From: Niveispirillum sp943371025
GTDB lineage: Bacteria; Pseudomonadota; Alphaproteobacteria; Azospirillales; Azospirillaceae
Assembly (NCBI GenBank): GCA_943371025.1
Contig: CALRTC020000016.1
Location: 66,161 to 130,160, forward strand
Reading direction: 5' to 3'
DNA: 64,000 nt
The notes under the pieces were generated by a model. The model made no database searches. It was not told the DNA's origin and was given only the letters and a program-made list of their open reading frames with translations. This document shows, one piece after another, positions 44,655-53,302 of this stretch. The position numbers and the translations under genes are program-made. The number at the start of each line of letters is the position of its first letter. Positions within the stretch are counted from its first letter, which is position 1.

Positions 44655-45694
44655 CCAGCTTCAATCCCGTGACGGACAAGCTTTATATCCAGGACGTGAC
44701 CCTGCGTGACGGCATGCATGCCATCCGCCACATGTACGGGCTGGACCATGTGAAGGCCATTGCCCAGGCGCTGGACCGCGCCGGCGTGGACGCGATCGAG
44801 GTGGCGCATGGCGACGGGCTGAACGGCGCCAGCTTCAATTACGGCTTCGGCGCCCATACCGATTGGGAATGGCTGGAGGCGGTGGCGTCCGTGCTGACCC
44901 GGTCGGTGCTGACCACCCTGATCCTGCCGGGCGTGGGCACGGCGGATGAGCTGCGCCGCGCCTATGATCTGGGCGTGCGCTCGGTGCGCGTGGCCACGCA
45001 CTGCACGGAAGCCGACGTTTCGAAGCAGCATATCGGCATCGCCCGCGACCTGGGCATGGATGTGGCCGGCTTCCTGATGATGAGCCATATGGTCGAGCCG
45101 GAACGGCTGGCGGGTCAGGCCAGGCTGATGGAAAGCTATGGCGCGCAGTGCGTCTATGTCACCGACAGCGGCGGGGCGCTGGACATGGATGGGGTGCGCG
45201 ACCGTCTGCGCGCCTATGACAAGGTGCTGAAGCCGGAAACGCAGCGCGGCATCCATGCCCACCATAATTTGTCGCTGGGCGTGGCCAATTCCCTGGTCGC
45301 GGCCCAGGAAGGGGCCGTGCGCATCGATGCCAGCCTGACCGGCATGGGGGCGGGGGCCGGCAATGCCCCCCTGGAAGTGTTCATCGCGGCGGCCGACCGC
45401 AAAGGCTGGAACCATGGCTGCGACGTCAACGCCCTGATGGATGCGGCGGAAGATCTGGTGCGGCCGCTGCAGGACCGGCCGGTGCGCGTGGACCGGGAGA
45501 CCTTGGCGCTGGGTTATGCCGGGGTCTATTCCAGCTTCCTGCGCCATGCGGAAAAGGCGTCGGCCGAATATGGCATCGACACCCGCGCCATCCTGGTCGA
45601 ACTGGGCCGCCGCAAGATGGTGGGCGGACAGGAAGACATGATCGTCGACGTGGCGCTGGACCTGCTGAAACAGGGCCAGGGCAAGGCGGCGTAA
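44651..45694 (+). CDS. mhpE: 4-hydroxy-2-oxovalerate aldolase
   Basis: 347 residues. N-terminal QDVTLRDGMHAIRHMYG (barrel start with metal-binding Asp), THCTEADVSKQHIG, and HAHHNLSLGVANSLVA with metal-binding His pair. Splits 4-hydroxy-2-oxovalerate into pyruvate and acetaldehyde. Coupled to mhpF. The preceding enzyme, 2-oxopent-4-enoate hydratase, is not in the window. Confidence 0.95.
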   Translation: MTSFNPVTDKLYIQDVTLRDGMHAIRHMYGLDHVKAIAQALDRAGVDAIEVAHGDGLNGASFNYGFGAHTDWEWLEAVASVLTRSVLTTLILPGVGTADELRRAYDLGVRSVRVATHCTEADVSKQHIGIARDLGMDVAGFLMMSHMVEPERLAGQARLMESYGAQCVYVTDSGGALDMDGVRDRLRAYDKVLKPETQRGIHAHHNLSLGVANSLVAAQEGAVRIDASLTGMGAGAGNAPLEVFIAAADRKGWNHGCDVNALMDAAEDLVRPLQDRPVRVDRETLALGYAGVYSSFLRHAEKASAEYGIDTRAILVELGRRKMVGGQEDMIVDVALDLLKQGQGKAA

Positions 45695-45706
45695 GGGATG
45701 GGGGCC

Positions 45707-45735
45707 GGGTCGGCTGATGCCGCCCCGGCCGACCC
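45707..45735. terminator. Hairpin between convergent aldolase and amidohydrolase genes
   Basis: GGGTCGGC pairs with GCCGACCC around a 13-base loop, 12 bp past the aldolase stop. No T-tract. Confidence 0.45.
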
Positions 45736-45736
45736 C

Positions 45737-46372
45737 TCATCCACGCTTGCCCAATTCCGCCAGCGCCTCGTCCAACCCGATGACATCGGCGTACTTGGCG
45801 TTCAGGTCGAACAGGTTGCTTTCATGCACCCGGGCGTCGCGGTCGCCCACGGCCTCGCGCACCACCAGCGGCACGAAGCCGTTCTGGCAGGCATCCAGCG
45901 CGGACGCGCGCACGCAGCCGGACGTGGACAGGCCGGAGATCAGCAGCGTGTCGATGCCGCTGGAGGTGAGCGTGGAGGCCAGCGAGGTGCCGAAAAAGGC
46001 GCTGGCATATTGCTTGGTGATGACCGGCTCACCATCAGCCGGGGTCAGGCCATCGGCGAACGCCGCCCAGTGCGGATGCAGGCCGCGTTCAAAACAGGAC
46101 AGCGCCTTCACCTTGCGGAAGAAGACGCCGCCATCCACGCCGCCCGGCGTGTAGGCGACATTGGTGTGGAAGACCGGAATGCCGGCCTTGCGCGCGGCCC
46201 CCAGCAGGGTGACCGCCCCTTCCAGCGCCTTTTCCACCCCGGCATAGAGCGGGCAGGACTTATCCAGATAGGCATTCACGAAGTCGATGATCAGCAGGGC
46301 GGGGCGCTTGCCCCAGCCCAGCCGATTGCCGAACCCGGCTTGCGCATAGTCGGCATTCAGATCGATGGTCAT
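45737..46372 (-). CDS. Isochorismatase-superfamily amidohydrolase (carbamoylsarcosine/maleamate amidase-like)
   Basis: 211 residues with the Asp30 (LLIIDFVNAY), Lys120 (ITKQYASAFFGT) and Cys153 (LSTSGCVRAS) triad of the cysteine hydrolases. The STSGCVR nucleophile loop and N-terminal extension fit N-carbamoylsarcosine or maleamate amidases more than isochorismatase. It follows a CoA-transferase gene by one base in the same operon. HyuA/HyuB lie divergently nearby, which would suit opening of a hydantoin-like ring followed by decarbamoylation (inference). Confidence 0.88.
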   Translation of the reverse strand: MTIDLNADYAQAGFGNRLGWGKRPALLIIDFVNAYLDKSCPLYAGVEKALEGAVTLLGAARKAGIPVFHTNVAYTPGGVDGGVFFRKVKALSCFERGLHPHWAAFADGLTPADGEPVITKQYASAFFGTSLASTLTSSGIDTLLISGLSTSGCVRASALDACQNGFVPLVVREAVGDRDARVHESNLFDLNAKYADVIGLDEALAELGKRG

Positions 46373-46373
46373 G

Positions 46374-47618
46374 TCAGATGATCCCGGCTTCTTTCAATTC
46401 GTTCAGCCGGGCGTCATCCAGACCCAGAAGGCCGCCCAGCACATCCAAAGTATGCTCGCCCAGTTCGGGGCCGGGATGAACCACGCCGCCCGGCGTGTCC
46501 GACAGGCGGGGAGCGACATTCTGCATGGCCAATTGCCCGAAGGCCGGGTGCGCCACGCGGATGATGTTCTGCCGGGCCTTGAAATGCGGGTCTTCCATCA
46601 TGTCGGGCGCGCGATAGATGCGGCCGGCCGGCACGCCGAACTTTTCCAGCAGTTCCGACAGGGGGGCGGCGTCGATGGTGCGGGTCCAGTCGGCGATCAG
46701 ATCGTCCAGTTCCTGCTGCACGGCGCCGCGCGCCGAATGGGTGGCATAGCGCGGATCGGTCGCCAGTTCCGGGCGGCCCATGGCGTCGGCCAGCCGCTTG
46801 AACACCGTGTCCTGGTTGGCGGCGATCAGCAGCATCAGCCCGTCGCGCGTGGGATAGACATTGCTGGGCGCGACATTGGGCAGGATGGGGCCGGTGCGTT
46901 CGCGGATATAGCCGGTCTGGTCATATTCGCTGACCAGGCTTTCCATCATGGCCAGCACGGCCTCATAAATGGCGCTGTCCACCACCTGGCCGCGGCCCGT
47001 GCGTTCGCGCGCATGGATGGCCATCAGCGTGCCGAGTGCTGCATAGGTGGCGGCCAGGCTGTCGCCGATGGAAATGCCCATGCGCGAGGGGGCCGTGGAC
47101 GGGTCACCCACGACATAGCGCAGGCCGCCCATGGCTTCCCCGATGGAGCCATAACCGGCCTGCGATGAATAGGGGCCGGTCTGTCCGAAGCCCGTGACGC
47201 GCACCATCACCAGCCTGGGATTGATCTTGGACAGGACATCATAGCCCAGGCCCCAGCGTTCCATGGTACCGGGGCGGAAATTCTCGATCAGGATGTCGGA
47301 TTGGGCCACCAGATCGCGCACGATCTGCTGTGCCGCCTTTTCGCGCAGGTTGAGGGTCACCGACTTCTTGTTGCGGGCGACGACGGGCCACCAGAGCGAC
47401 TTGCCATGCGGCTTTTCCCGGCCCCATTCGCGCATCGGGTCGCCGCTGCCGGGCTGTTCCAGCTTGATCACTTCGGCCCCGAAATCGGCCAGCAGCTGAC
47501 CGCAGAAAGGGCCGGCCAGCAACTGGCCCATCTCGATCACGCGCAGGTCCGTCAGGGGGCCCTGGCGCTTTGCCACCGTGCCTGCGCCGTCCTTGGCTTC
47601 GATGCCCTGGTCCGTCAC
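46374..47618 (-). CDS. CaiB/BaiF CoA-transferase
   Basis: 414 residues. TDLRVIEMGQLLAGPFCGQL, ARNKKSVTLNLR, ILIENFRPGTMERWGLG, and catalytic-type Asp in GISIGDSLAAT. A GTG start at 47618 is favoured, with GGGAGAAGACG upstream; the longer open frame contains the ATGTATACAT palindrome. First gene of a two-gene operon with the amidohydrolase. Confidence 0.9.
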   Translation of the reverse strand: MTDQGIEAKDGAGTVAKRQGPLTDLRVIEMGQLLAGPFCGQLLADFGAEVIKLEQPGSGDPMREWGREKPHGKSLWWPVVARNKKSVTLNLREKAAQQIVRDLVAQSDILIENFRPGTMERWGLGYDVLSKINPRLVMVRVTGFGQTGPYSSQAGYGSIGEAMGGLRYVVGDPSTAPSRMGISIGDSLAATYAALGTLMAIHARERTGRGQVVDSAIYEAVLAMMESLVSEYDQTGYIRERTGPILPNVAPSNVYPTRDGLMLLIAANQDTVFKRLADAMGRPELATDPRYATHSARGAVQQELDDLIADWTRTIDAAPLSELLEKFGVPAGRIYRAPDMMEDPHFKARQNIIRVAHPAFGQLAMQNVAPRLSDTPGGVVHPGPELGEHTLDVLGGLLGLDDARLNELKEAGII

Positions 47619-47634
47619 CGTCTTCTCCCGATCA

Positions 47635-47644
47635 ATGTATACAT
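47635..47644. promoter_or_regulatory. ATGTATACAT palindrome, left site
   Basis: Perfect 10-bp palindrome 17 bp upstream of the CoA-transferase start; TGTATACA recurs at 47792-47799. The TNGTATACNA pattern suits GntR-family (FadR/FCD-type) regulators. No such gene is in the window. Confidence 0.45.
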
Positions 47645-47791
47645 ATGTTTCGCGTGGCGCGCCGGTGGCCGATTTGGGCAATCCGGCTGGAATGCCGCCA
47701 AAGCATGCACATATTAAGGGGTGATGGCAAGAGGCGGAGCGCGCCGTTCTGGCAATTCAAAGCCTCTTGTCAGGTCTGCTTCTGGCGTGGT

Positions 47792-47799
47792 TGTATACA
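47792..47799. promoter_or_regulatory. TGTATACA palindrome, right site
   Basis: Second copy, inside TTGTATACAT, upstream of the HMG-CoA lyase-like gene. With the left site it brackets the divergent promoter region of 246 bp. Confidence 0.45.
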
Positions 47800-47864
47800 T
47801 TTAAGGATGGCGGCGACCGGAGTGGCGGGTGCTGCCTGCGCGCCGGAACAAGGATAGAGAGCCG

Positions 47865-48776
47865 ATGCTTTCCCAGGTCCAGATCGTCGAGGTCAGCCCC
47901 CGCGACGGCTTGCAGAATGAAGCCACGCCCGTGACCACCGATCAGAAGGTGGAACTGATCAACCGCGCCATCGCGGCCGGCGCCAAGCGGATTGAGGTGA
48001 CCAGCTTCGTCAACCCCAAGCGCGTGCCGCAGATGGCCGATGCCGAAGCCGTTCTGGCGGCCCTGCCCAAGGATAACGATGTCTCCTATATCGGCCTGGC
48101 CCTGAACGGGCGGGGTTTCGACCGGGCGCTGGCGGCTGGCGTGGGGGAAGTGAATTACGTCCTGGTCGCGTCCGACACTTTCTCCCGGCGCAATAATGGC
48201 GCGCCCACGCTGGAAACGCTGGGGGGCTGGGCCGAAGTGGCAGCCGCCGCCCGTGCCGCGAAGATTCCAACCAGCGTCACCATCGGCGCCTCCTTCGGTT
48301 GCCCGTTTGAAGGCGAAGTGCCGGTGGCGCGCGTGGTGGAGGTGGCGTGCCGTGCGGCCGAGCATGGCGTGGATGAGATCGCGCTGGCCGACACGATCGG
48401 CGTGGCCAGCCCGGCCGATGTGGTGGAACGGTTCCGCGCCGTGGCCGAGGCCCTGCCCGGCATCCGCCTGCGCGCGCATTTCCACAATACCCGCAATACC
48501 GGCATCGCCAATGCCTATGCCGCCGTGTCGGTGGGTGTGGGCGTGCTGGACAGTTCGCTGGGCGGCATTGGCGGCTGTCCCTTCGCGCCGGCCGCCACGG
48601 GCAATATCCCCACCGAAGATCTGGTCTATATGCTGAACCGCATGAAGATCGATACGGGCATCGACCTGGCCGCTGCCATCGATGCCGCCAGATGGCTGGA
48701 AGGGATCATCGGCCGCACCAACCCGGCCATGCTGGGCCGGGCCGGCATCTTCCCGCCGGCCGTTAGAAAGGAATAG
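47865..48776 (+). CDS. HMG-CoA lyase-like aldolase
   Basis: 303 residues. VEVSPRDGLQNEATPV, AKRIEVTSFVNPKRVPQMAD, FGCPFEGEVP, and HFHNTRNTGIANAYAAVSVG with metal-binding His pair; SSLGGIGGCPFAPAATGN carries the catalytic Cys of the lyase family. Cleaves 3-hydroxy-3-methylglutaryl-CoA or a similar tertiary hydroxyacyl-CoA. ATG at 47865 chosen by homology. Leads the hyuA-hyuB operon. Confidence 0.92.
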   Translation: MLSQVQIVEVSPRDGLQNEATPVTTDQKVELINRAIAAGAKRIEVTSFVNPKRVPQMADAEAVLAALPKDNDVSYIGLALNGRGFDRALAAGVGEVNYVLVASDTFSRRNNGAPTLETLGGWAEVAAAARAAKIPTSVTIGASFGCPFEGEVPVARVVEVACRAAEHGVDEIALADTIGVASPADVVERFRAVAEALPGIRLRAHFHNTRNTGIANAYAAVSVGVGVLDSSLGGIGGCPFAPAATGNIPTEDLVYMLNRMKIDTGIDLAAAIDAARWLEGIIGRTNPAMLGRAGIFPPAVRKE

Positions 48777-48838
48777 CGGCGGGAAAAATCCACGCCGCGT
48801 GAAAAAGCAAAAGAACATTCGGGAACAGGAGTTTTAGA

Positions 48839-50896
48839 ATGGCCTACAGGCTTGGCGTGGACGTAGGCGGGACCTTCACGGACCTGCTGCTGATCGAGGA
48901 TGAGACGGGTGAAACCTTCCGCGACAAGGTACCGTCCACCCCGCATGACCCTTCCGTCGCCGTCGTCACCGGCACCCTGAAAATCTGCGCCAAGGCGGGC
49001 ATCGACCCGAAGGATGTGCAGCTTTTCATGCATGGCACCACGGTCGCCACCAACACCGTGCTGACCAGCACAGGCGCGCGGGTGGGGCTGGTGACGACGG
49101 ATGGCTACCGTCAGGTGCTGCATATCGCGCGCAGCTTCGTGCCGGGCGGTCTGGCCGGCTGGATCGTCTGGAACAAGCCGCCGCTGACGGCACCCCTGGA
49201 ATGCACGGTGGAGGTGCCGGAACGCATCGGCGCCGATGGCTCGATCGTCCGGCCCCTGGATGAAGCCGCCCTGCGCGCCGCCCTGGAAAAGCTGAAGGGG
49301 GAGGGGATCGAGGCCCTGACCATCGCCTTCATCAACGCCTATCGCAATGACGCGCATGAGGTGCGGGCCGGCGAGATCGCGCGGGAGGTCTTCCCCGACC
49401 TGCCCGTGTCGCTGTCATCCGAAGTGCTGCCGGAGATGCAGGAATATGAACGCGCCCTGACCACGGTCGCCAATTCCTATGTCCGCCCGCGCGTCGCCAA
49501 CTATGTGCGCAACCTGAAGGCCGAATTGAACAAGGCCGGCATGAACGGGCAGATGAACCTGCTGCGCTCCGACGCCGGTCTGATGAGCTTTGAAAAGGCC
49601 CAGGACCATCCCGTCAACCTGTTGATGAGCGGGCCTGCCGGCGGTGTGGCCGGCGCGCTGTGGGTTTGCGGCAAGTCGGGCTTCAGGAACCTGCTGACTG
49701 TGGATGTCGGCGGTACCTCCACCGACGTGGCCCTGATCGAAAATGGTCAGCCGCGCCTGGCGCGGGAAACCGAATGCGGTGACCTGAAGGTGCGCGCCAC
49801 CTCTCTGGATATCCGCACGGTGGGGGCCGGCGGCGGCTCCATCGCCTTTGTGCCGGATCTGACCAAGGCGCTGCGCGTCGGCCCGGCATCGGCCGGTGCC
49901 GTGCCCGGCCCCGTCTGCTATTCCCGCGGTGGCGACAAGCCCACCGTCACCGACGCCAATGTCGTGCTGGGCTATCTGCCCGAAGAATTGCTGGGCGGCA
50001 CCATGCGGCTGGACCGGCCGGCCGCGGCGGCTTCCGTGCAGAACATCGCCGACACGCTGGGCATCGGTCTGGCGGCCGCCGCCAACGGCATCTATTCCAT
50101 CGCCAACGAGACGATGATGGGCGCCCTGCGCCTGATCTCCGTCCAGCAAGGGTACGACCCGCGTGATTTCGCGCTGGTGGCCTTTGGCGGGGCGGGGCCG
50201 CTGCATGCCAATGCGCTGGGCAAGCTGCTGGGCAGCTGGCCCGTCATCGTGCCGCCCAGCCCCGGCGTGCTCTGCGCCTTTGGCGACGCCACCACGCGCC
50301 TGCGCGCCGAACGCGCCAAGTCCGTGGGCAAGATTTTCGCCGACGTGACCAATGGCGATGTCGCCGGCCTGCTGGCCGACCTGCGCGCCGCCGTGGCCCG
50401 CGAACTGCTGGCCGAAGGCGTGGCGGAGGCCGATCAGGAAATCACCTTTGAGGCCGGGGTGCGCTATTCCGGTCAGGCGTTCGAGGTGTCATTGCCCGTG
50501 GCGCTGGACGGGTTCGCCGAGGGCGGGCTGGAGGCGCTGGCGGCATCCTTTGACAAGGAGCATGAGCGGCTGTTCACCTTCTGCCTGGACAGCGACCGCG
50601 AGCTGGTGACCGTGCGCGCCACGGCGCTCGGCAAGGCGTCCGCCATCCGTCTGGAAAAGCTGCCGCGCGGCGATGGCAACCCGGCCGCGGCCAAGGTGCG
50701 TGACCATGCGATCTGGGCCGATGGGGCCGAACATCCGGCCGTCATTTACGATCGGGCCAAGCTGAAGGCCGGGGATTTCATCAAAGGTCCCGCCATCATC
50801 TGCGAAATGGACAGCACGACGGTGCTGCTGCCCGACCATGGGGCGGAGGTTGACGATTACGGGCTGATCCTGATCCGCCCGCTCGCCACCGCCTGA
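48839..50896 (+). CDS. hyuA: HyuA-type subunit (hydantoinase/oxoprolinase/acetone carboxylase family)
   Basis: 685 residues with an N-terminal actin-like ATPase fold: LGVDVGGTFTDLLLI, HGTTVATNTVL, then LTVDVGGTSTDVALIENG and VGAGGGSIAF. The family couples ATP hydrolysis to hydantoin or lactam opening or to ketone carboxylation with a HyuB partner, which follows 28 bp downstream. AGGAG is 8 bases upstream. Sequence alone does not separate hydrolase from carboxylase. Confidence 0.9.
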   Translation: MAYRLGVDVGGTFTDLLLIEDETGETFRDKVPSTPHDPSVAVVTGTLKICAKAGIDPKDVQLFMHGTTVATNTVLTSTGARVGLVTTDGYRQVLHIARSFVPGGLAGWIVWNKPPLTAPLECTVEVPERIGADGSIVRPLDEAALRAALEKLKGEGIEALTIAFINAYRNDAHEVRAGEIAREVFPDLPVSLSSEVLPEMQEYERALTTVANSYVRPRVANYVRNLKAELNKAGMNGQMNLLRSDAGLMSFEKAQDHPVNLLMSGPAGGVAGALWVCGKSGFRNLLTVDVGGTSTDVALIENGQPRLARETECGDLKVRATSLDIRTVGAGGGSIAFVPDLTKALRVGPASAGAVPGPVCYSRGGDKPTVTDANVVLGYLPEELLGGTMRLDRPAAAASVQNIADTLGIGLAAAANGIYSIANETMMGALRLISVQQGYDPRDFALVAFGGAGPLHANALGKLLGSWPVIVPPSPGVLCAFGDATTRLRAERAKSVGKIFADVTNGDVAGLLADLRAAVARELLAEGVAEADQEITFEAGVRYSGQAFEVSLPVALDGFAEGGLEALAASFDKEHERLFTFCLDSDRELVTVRATALGKASAIRLEKLPRGDGNPAAAKVRDHAIWADGAEHPAVIYDRAKLKAGDFIKGPAIICEMDSTTVLLPDHGAEVDDYGLILIRPLATA

Positions 50897-50924
50897 CGAC
50901 ACTTCTGGAAAGAGGGACAGACCC

Positions 50925-52802
50925 ATGGTTGCCACGATCATCGAAACCAATCCCACCCCGTTCCAGAAGGTCGCCATCGACCCGATCACGCTGGACATCA
51001 TTGAAAACGCCCTGCGCAATGCGCGCGCCGAAATGGATGCCACCCTGTTTCGCACGGCCATGTCGCCCGGCATCCGCGAACAGGGCGACGCCTTCCCCCT
51101 GATTGCCAACAACGAAGGCAAGATGGTGGTGGGGCAGTTCGGCTCCTTCCTGGGCGGCTTCCTGAAGAACTACAAGGGCACGATCGAGGAAGGGGACGTC
51201 ATCTGGCTGTCCGACCCCTATTCGGTGGAAGGCGCCATCAGCCATCTGAATGACTGGCTTGTGATCCTGCCCGTGTTCAAGGATGGCAAGCTGGTCGCCT
51301 GGACCTGCCATTTCGGCCATCAGACCGATGTCGGCGGCAAGGTGCCGGGCAGCCTGCCCACCGATGCCACCAGCATCTTCCAGGAAGGCATCCGCATCCC
51401 GCCCGTGAAGCTGTACCGCAAGGGCGTGCTGAACGAGGATCTGCTGGAACTGGTGCTGAACAATACCCGCACGCGGGATTGGTGCCGGTCGGACCTGAAC
51501 GCCATCATCGCGTCCTGCCGCATCGCCGCCCGCCGCGTGACGGAACTGTGCAGCCGTTTCGGGACCGAGACGTTCGTTTCCGCGACGGGAGAGTTGCTGG
51601 AGCGCAACAAACGCGCCATGGCCAAGCTGATCGAAACCTCGATCAGTGAGGAGAAGGTCAGCTTTGAGGATTATATCTGCGACGATGGCCGCGGCTATGG
51701 TCCCTACAAGCTGCGCGCCACCATGTGGCGGGAGGGGGAGAAGGTCATTCTGGACTGGGAAGGCACCTCGCCCCAGTCGGAAAGCTCCATCAATTTCTAC
51801 CTGAACGAAAACATGCTGAAGATGTTCTTCGGCATCTACATGATCATGGTCTTCGACCCGCAGATCCTGTTCAATGACGGCTTCTATGATCTGGTGGAAA
51901 CGCGCATCCCGGAAGGATCGCTGCTGAAGCCGAAATATCCCGCCGCCCTGTCCTGCCGCACCCATGGCATCGGCCGCGTGTTCGACGTGCTGGGGGCCTT
52001 GCTGGGCCAGCGCACGCCGGAATTCCTGAACGCGGCCGGCTTCTCCTCCTCCCCGCATCTGATGCTGTCGGGCAGCTATCGTGGGTCGGGCAAGTACTAT
52101 CAGCTTTTCCAGATCGGTTTCGGCGGCATTCCGGGCCGGCCCTTCGGCGACGGGCCGGACGGGCATTCGCTGTGGCCCAATTTCACCAATGTGCCCAACG
52201 AGTTCCTGGAAGCCTATTTCCCGCTGCGCATTGAGCGGTATGAGACCATCCCCGACAGCGGGGGCCCTGGCCTGCATCGCGGCGGCAATGGCGTGCGCAT
52301 CGCCTATCGCTTCCTGGAACCGGGCGCCATCGCCATCCATGATGACCGCTGGTTCACCTATCCCTGGGGGGTGAATGGCGGGGAGCCGGGCTGGCGGTCG
52401 CGCCGTGTGCTGATCCGCGCCGATGGGACGGAGAAGGTGCTGGCCGCCAAGATCGACGATATCCAGGTCCGCCCCGGCGACCTGCTGATCTTCGACACCT
52501 GGGGCGGCGGCGGCTGGGGCGACCCGCTGGCCCGTGACCCGTCCCTGGTGGCGGCCGACGTCAAGCGCGGGCTGGTCACGGCGGACGGTGCCAAGCGCTA
52601 TGGCGTCATCCTGGCCGCGGACGGGTCGGTGGACAGCTTTGCCACCGACAGCCTGCGCGCCAGCCTGCGCAAGGTCCGCGGTGAGACAGGCCTGTTCAAT
52701 TTCGGCGGCAGCATCGAGGAGTTGCGCGAACGCTGCGTGGCCGATACGGGGCTGCCGGCGCCTGTTGACCCGTCGCAGCAGGAAAGTGTTCGGGCCGCGT
52801 GA
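50925..52802 (+). CDS. hyuB: HyuB-type subunit
   Basis: 625 residues. DPITLDIIENALRNARAEMDATLFR, CHFGHQTDVGGKVPGS, FSSSPHLMLSG, GGPGLHRGGNGVRIAYRF and the Gly-rich WGGGGWGDPLARDP near the C-terminus are HyuB hallmarks. It forms the catalytic complex with HyuA. The C-terminal sequence carries an extra 90 residues with no motif I know. Followed by a strong hairpin and a convergent gene. Confidence 0.9.
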   Translation: MVATIIETNPTPFQKVAIDPITLDIIENALRNARAEMDATLFRTAMSPGIREQGDAFPLIANNEGKMVVGQFGSFLGGFLKNYKGTIEEGDVIWLSDPYSVEGAISHLNDWLVILPVFKDGKLVAWTCHFGHQTDVGGKVPGSLPTDATSIFQEGIRIPPVKLYRKGVLNEDLLELVLNNTRTRDWCRSDLNAIIASCRIAARRVTELCSRFGTETFVSATGELLERNKRAMAKLIETSISEEKVSFEDYICDDGRGYGPYKLRATMWREGEKVILDWEGTSPQSESSINFYLNENMLKMFFGIYMIMVFDPQILFNDGFYDLVETRIPEGSLLKPKYPAALSCRTHGIGRVFDVLGALLGQRTPEFLNAAGFSSSPHLMLSGSYRGSGKYYQLFQIGFGGIPGRPFGDGPDGHSLWPNFTNVPNEFLEAYFPLRIERYETIPDSGGPGLHRGGNGVRIAYRFLEPGAIAIHDDRWFTYPWGVNGGEPGWRSRRVLIRADGTEKVLAAKIDDIQVRPGDLLIFDTWGGGGWGDPLARDPSLVAADVKRGLVTADGAKRYGVILAADGSVDSFATDSLRASLRKVRGETGLFNFGGSIEELRERCVADTGLPAPVDPSQQESVRAA

Positions 52803-52826
52803 TACCAATACCGGCTGACCTGCCAC

Positions 52827-52866
52827 CTGAGCTTGCGCAGACAATCAGGCGCCTGCGCAAGCTCAG
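52827..52866. terminator. 14-bp stem hairpin between convergent hyuB and YciI-like genes
   Basis: CTGAGCTTGCGCAG and its exact mirror around a 12-base loop. No T-run on either side; position suggests bidirectional termination. Confidence 0.5.
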
Positions 52867-52895
52867 TCGGTGGGCAAGCATGGGTGCGATTGCGG

Positions 52896-53294
52896 TCAGG
52901 CCGGCTTGGACGCGGCCTTCAGCTGGTCGGCCCCAGCCCAGATGCGGCCACCGATGCCGGTGCCGATGGCCGCGACCGACGGCGTGACCACCACCCTTCC
53001 ATAAAGACCGCAGCGGAAATAGGGATCACCGCTCATCAGCGTGTCGACATCGGCGCGGTCGGCCGCCTTCAGGATGAACATGGAGCCGACAAAGCCCTTG
53101 CCGTCATCGGTGCGCATCGGACCCGCCACGATATAGCGGGTCCAGTTGGCTTCCATATGGGACAGGTGGCCCTGCATGAACTCGTCACGCAAGGCCAGCG
53201 CCTTGGCCGCATCGTCAATGTCATAGGCCAGGACCAGGAAGGTCGGGCTGTCGATGCGGGGGACCTGGGGGGGATAGGTAGGCAGATCGTTCAT
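52896..53294 (-). CDS. YciI-family protein
   Basis: 132 residues. TFLVLAYDIDDAAKALALRDEFMQGHLSHMEAN carries the His-Asp pair of the YciI dimeric alpha/beta-barrel fold; VDTLMSGDPYFRCGLYGRVVV closes it. Such proteins are small lyases or lactone-processing accessory enzymes. ATG at 53294, GAGG upstream, 8 bp after the oxidoreductase stop: second gene of the operon headed by the dyad at 54367. Confidence 0.88.
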   Translation of the reverse strand: MNDLPTYPPQVPRIDSPTFLVLAYDIDDAAKALALRDEFMQGHLSHMEANWTRYIVAGPMRTDDGKGFVGSMFILKAADRADVDTLMSGDPYFRCGLYGRVVVTPSVAAIGTGIGGRIWAGADQLKAASKPA

Positions 53295-53302
53295 CTTGGG
53301 CC

